NCBI GenBank assembly: GCA_945878515.1
Contig: CAMCTL010000132.1
Coordinates: 1-9,716 of the forward strand
Reading direction: 5' to 3'
DNA from: Flavobacterium psychrophilum
GTDB taxonomy: Bacteria; Bacteroidota; Bacteroidia; Flavobacteriales; Flavobacteriaceae
Length of the DNA: 9,716 bases
Part shown: positions 8,244 through 9,716 of the stretch, piece by piece
Position numbering within the stretch: position 1 is the stretch's first letter
How the letters are laid out: the number at the start of each line of letters is the position of its first letter
Notes under the pieces: model-generated
Told to the model about the DNA's origin: nothing
The model's database searches: none
Seen by the model: only the letters and a program-made list of their open reading frames with translations
Translations under genes and position numbers: made by a program

Positions 8244-8289
8244 AAATCTGCAAACTGAAATCTGCCTTCTAAAATCTGCAATCTAAAAT
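8244..8289 (-). repeat. Heptamer tandem array over the aminotransferase 3' end
   Basis: Six 7-nt units start at 8244, 8251, 8258, 8265, 8272 and 8279, with a half unit AAAT at 8286-8289. AAATCTG occurs at every second position (8244, 8258, 8272), giving a 14-nt super-repeat. The unit at 8265-8271 ends CTA, which is the TAG stop codon of the aminotransferase on the minus strand; the last six codons before it are also inside the array. The final 17 nt match the array next to prfC. Confidence 0.88.
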
Positions 8290-9459
8290 GGAATCCATTA
8301 CCTCAATCATAATCGCACAACCTTCTCTAATTTCAACTTCTGAAATGGTCAAAGGAGGCGTTATTCTTATGGCATTGGCTTCGAATAAAAGCCAAAATAA
8401 AATCAATCCTTTGTCCTGGCATTTCAGAATTACTTCATTCGTTATGGCCGCACTTTCTGTCATTGCCGCCAACATTAAGCCTTTTCCTCGAATTTCTTTT
8501 ATCAAAGGATGTACCAAAAGTGATTTGAAGAGCTTTTCTTTATCCAAAGTTTCTGCCATTAAATTAGTTTCTGTAATTTCCTGTAAAGTCGCCAAACAGG
8601 CTGCAGCAATTACAGGATGACCACCAAAAGTTGTGATATGACCCAATTTAGGATTGTGGCTCAATAAATCCATCATTTCTGATGATGCTGTGAAAGCGCC
8701 AACCGGCATTCCGCCGCCCATTCCTTTTCCCATAACGACAATATCGGGAACGACGTCGTAGTTTTGGAAACCAAAAAGTTTTCCGGTTCTACCAAAACCC
8801 GGTTGAATTTCGTCGAGAATCATCATCGCGCCAACTTCAGTGCAACGTTCACGAACTTTTTTCAAGAAATCATTATGAGGCTCTATAAAACCTGCACCAC
8901 CCTGAATCGTTTCGAGCAGAATTCCGGCAGTTTTAGTGGTTATTTTTTCTAAATCGGCCTCGGTGTTGAAGTTGATAAAATCGACATCGGGAATCAACGG
9001 GCGAAAAATGCGTTTACGTTCTTCAAATCCCATTACGCTCAACGAACCCATTGTATTGCCGTGATAAGCATTGTGGCAAGAAATCAATTGGCTTCTTCCA
9101 GTCGTTCTTCGGGCTAGTTTTAACGCGCCTTCGATAGCTTCGGTACCTGAATTGACCAAATAGGTTTTGTTCAAAGGTTCGGGTAGGAGTGAAGCCATCA
9201 ATTTGCAATATTCAACCGCTGGACTTTGAGAATATTCGCCATAGACCATAACGTGCGAATATTTGTCCAATTGGTCTTTTATAGCCTGATTTACTCTTGG
9301 CGGTTGATGTCCGAGGGTACAAGCCGAAACGCCAGCCACAAAATCCAAATATTTTTTATTGTTGGTATCGTAAATATAAGAGCCTTTGGCATGCGAAACT
9401 TCCATTCCTAAAGGATAGGGAGTAGTTTGGGCTTGGTATTTTATGAAATCGTTGTTCAA
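8269..9459 (-). CDS. Class-III PLP-dependent aminotransferase (acetylornithine/ornithine-type fold)
   Basis: A 396-residue fold-type I, class-III aminotransferase that moves an amino group through pyridoxal phosphate. Visible motifs are SGTEA (104-108, phosphate binding), HNAYHGNTMG (129-138, with the aromatic stacking position), ETIQGGAG (183-190), the PLP-nitrogen aspartate Asp216 in ILDEIQPGFGRTG, the Schiff-base Lys245 in VVMGKGMGGGMP, and TTFGGHP (276-282). The substrate is uncertain: the fold covers acetylornithine, ornithine, GABA and lysine-6 aminotransferases, and no arg genes are nearby. The start is TTG (9457-9459), because an in-frame stop lies about 15 nt upstream and the next Met is residue 19; the sequence MNNDFIKYQAQTTPYPLG looks like a genuine N-terminus. 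The final residues ILDCRF and the stop are encoded inside a heptamer array, so the extreme C-terminus is repeat-derived. Confidence 0.9.
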   Translation of the reverse strand: MNNDFIKYQAQTTPYPLGMEVSHAKGSYIYDTNNKKYLDFVAGVSACTLGHQPPRVNQAIKDQLDKYSHVMVYGEYSQSPAVEYCKLMASLLPEPLNKTYLVNSGTEAIEGALKLARRTTGRSQLISCHNAYHGNTMGSLSVMGFEERKRIFRPLIPDVDFINFNTEADLEKITTKTAGILLETIQGGAGFIEPHNDFLKKVRERCTEVGAMMILDEIQPGFGRTGKLFGFQNYDVVPDIVVMGKGMGGGMPVGAFTASSEMMDLLSHNPKLGHITTFGGHPVIAAACLATLQEITETNLMAETLDKEKLFKSLLVHPLIKEIRGKGLMLAAMTESAAITNEVILKCQDKGLILFWLLFEANAIRITPPLTISEVEIREGCAIMIEVMDSILDCRF

Positions 9460-9479
9460 GGTTGTTTGCTTATTTTATT

Positions 9480-9521
9480 GATTGTTGATTTAAGATTAAC
9501 GATTTTTGATTTAAGATTTTT
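9480..9521. repeat. GATTNNN heptamer tandem array
   Basis: Six exact 7-nt units start at 9480, 9487, 9494, 9501, 9508 and 9515. All begin GATT; the last three bases vary (GTT, TAA, AAC, TTT, TAA, TTT). It ends one base before the second heptamer array at 9523 and begins 20 nt upstream of the aminotransferase TTG start, so it occupies the space where a promoter or leader for that gene would lie. Confidence 0.88.
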
Positions 9522-9522
9522 C

Positions 9523-9564
9523 AAATCTGCAACCTGAAAACTGCCACCCGAAAACTGAAAACTA
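9523..9564 (-). repeat. Heptamer tandem array at the stop codon of the OstA-like gene
   Basis: Six 7-nt units start at 9523, 9530, 9537, 9544, 9551 and 9558. They share the A-rich start and CTG, CCG or CTA end of the arrays at 335 and 8244; AAATCTG opens both this array and the one at 8244. The last unit ends CTA, which is the TAG stop of the minus-strand gene to the right. With the GATTNNN array, 84 of the 85 bases from 9480 to 9564 are heptamer-periodic. Confidence 0.85.
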
Positions 9565-9716
9565 TTTCTTTTTCTTCTTATCGTAATTCAAGGTTTCTTT
9601 CCGGATTTTCATTGGGACGTTTTCCTTCGCAGCTTCGTCTTTTCCTTGTTGCACCAGTTTTTCGTTTTCAATATTTTCTTCTGGCGGAAAAATATCTTCT
9701 TTCGATTTTATCCTTT
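9562..9716 (-). CDS. C-terminal end of a probable OstA-like protein (partial)
   Basis: The last 50 codons and a TAG stop are present; the gene continues beyond the right edge. The tail is strongly charged: it includes PPEENIENEKLVQQGKDE, then NVPMKIRKETLNYD, and ends with five lysines. There is no membrane segment or domain in the visible part. Flavobacterial genomes often carry an OstA/LptA-like gene (lipopolysaccharide transport to the outer membrane) upstream of this type of aminotransferase, and low-complexity lysine-rich tails occur there. This identity rests on remembered neighbourhood and general tail character, not on a motif. The stop codon coincides with the last unit of a heptamer array. 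Confidence 0.45.
   Translation of the reverse strand, partial: RIKSKEDIFPPEENIENEKLVQQGKDEAAKENVPMKIRKETLNYDKKKKK

Noticed and set aside
8202..8289. Short tandem repeats considered as a CRISPR array
   Set aside because: Units are 6 or 7 nt with no spacer-length unique sequence, and there are no cas genes in the window.
8202..8289. Diversity-generating retroelement variable region at the 3' end of the aminotransferase
   Set aside because: No reverse transcriptase or template repeat is present, and the variation is in a tandem array, not at adenines of a C-terminal domain.
8288..8620. Plus-strand open frame of 110 codons within the aminotransferase
   Set aside because: It is antisense to a gene with a full set of catalytic motifs and has no independent support.
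9457..9459. TTG start suggesting a 5'-truncated aminotransferase
   Set aside because: The N-terminus continues into a family-typical sequence and the length is normal, so a real non-ATG start is more likely than truncation.

Overview
The window comes from an AT-rich member of the Bacteroidota, most likely Flavobacterium or a close relative. Three things point there. The proteins read like flavobacterial orthologues. Shine-Dalgarno sequences are weak or absent, and A-rich leaders precede the start codons. Several start sites also carry the TAnnTTTG -7 element of Bacteroidota promoters, including a full TTG-N19-TAnnTTTG before prfC. The genus is my inference.

Layout, left to right: the 3' end of an unrecognised plus-strand gene (2-130); about 250 bp of non-coding sequence with inverted repeats; prfC (release factor 3) on the minus strand; a 311-bp divergent promoter region; eno and gltA on the plus strand, each closed by a strong hairpin terminator. 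Then comes a minus-strand run, read right to left: the tail of a probable OstA-like gene (cut by the window edge), a class-III aminotransferase, a 12-unit TPR protein, aroE, and a lipoprotein of the YkuD_2 L,D-transpeptidase-like family. The gltA terminator is symmetrical and probably also ends the lipoprotein transcript.

The genes are mostly housekeeping. Eno makes PEP, which feeds both the TCA cycle (GltA makes citrate) and the shikimate pathway (AroE). PrfC recycles release factors in translation. The lipoprotein and the presumed OstA-like protein belong to the cell envelope. No defence system, prophage, complete insertion sequence, CRISPR array or RNA gene was recognised.

The unusual content lies between genes. 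Three minus-strand genes (prfC, the aminotransferase and the OstA-like gene) each end at or within a tandem array of about six 7-nt units (plus-strand consensus roughly MAAHCTR), always in the same orientation relative to the gene. In two cases the array supplies the TAG stop codon. In two cases a second array with a different unit (CAATNN hexamers or GATTNNN heptamers) abuts it within 1-2 nt. None of these three genes has a hairpin terminator, whereas eno and gltA do. Other intergenic repeats include a nested inverted repeat between the TPR gene and aroE, a CATCCTGAGC...CGAAGG dispersed-type repeat in the eno leader, and a hairpin with attC-like end motifs left of prfC.
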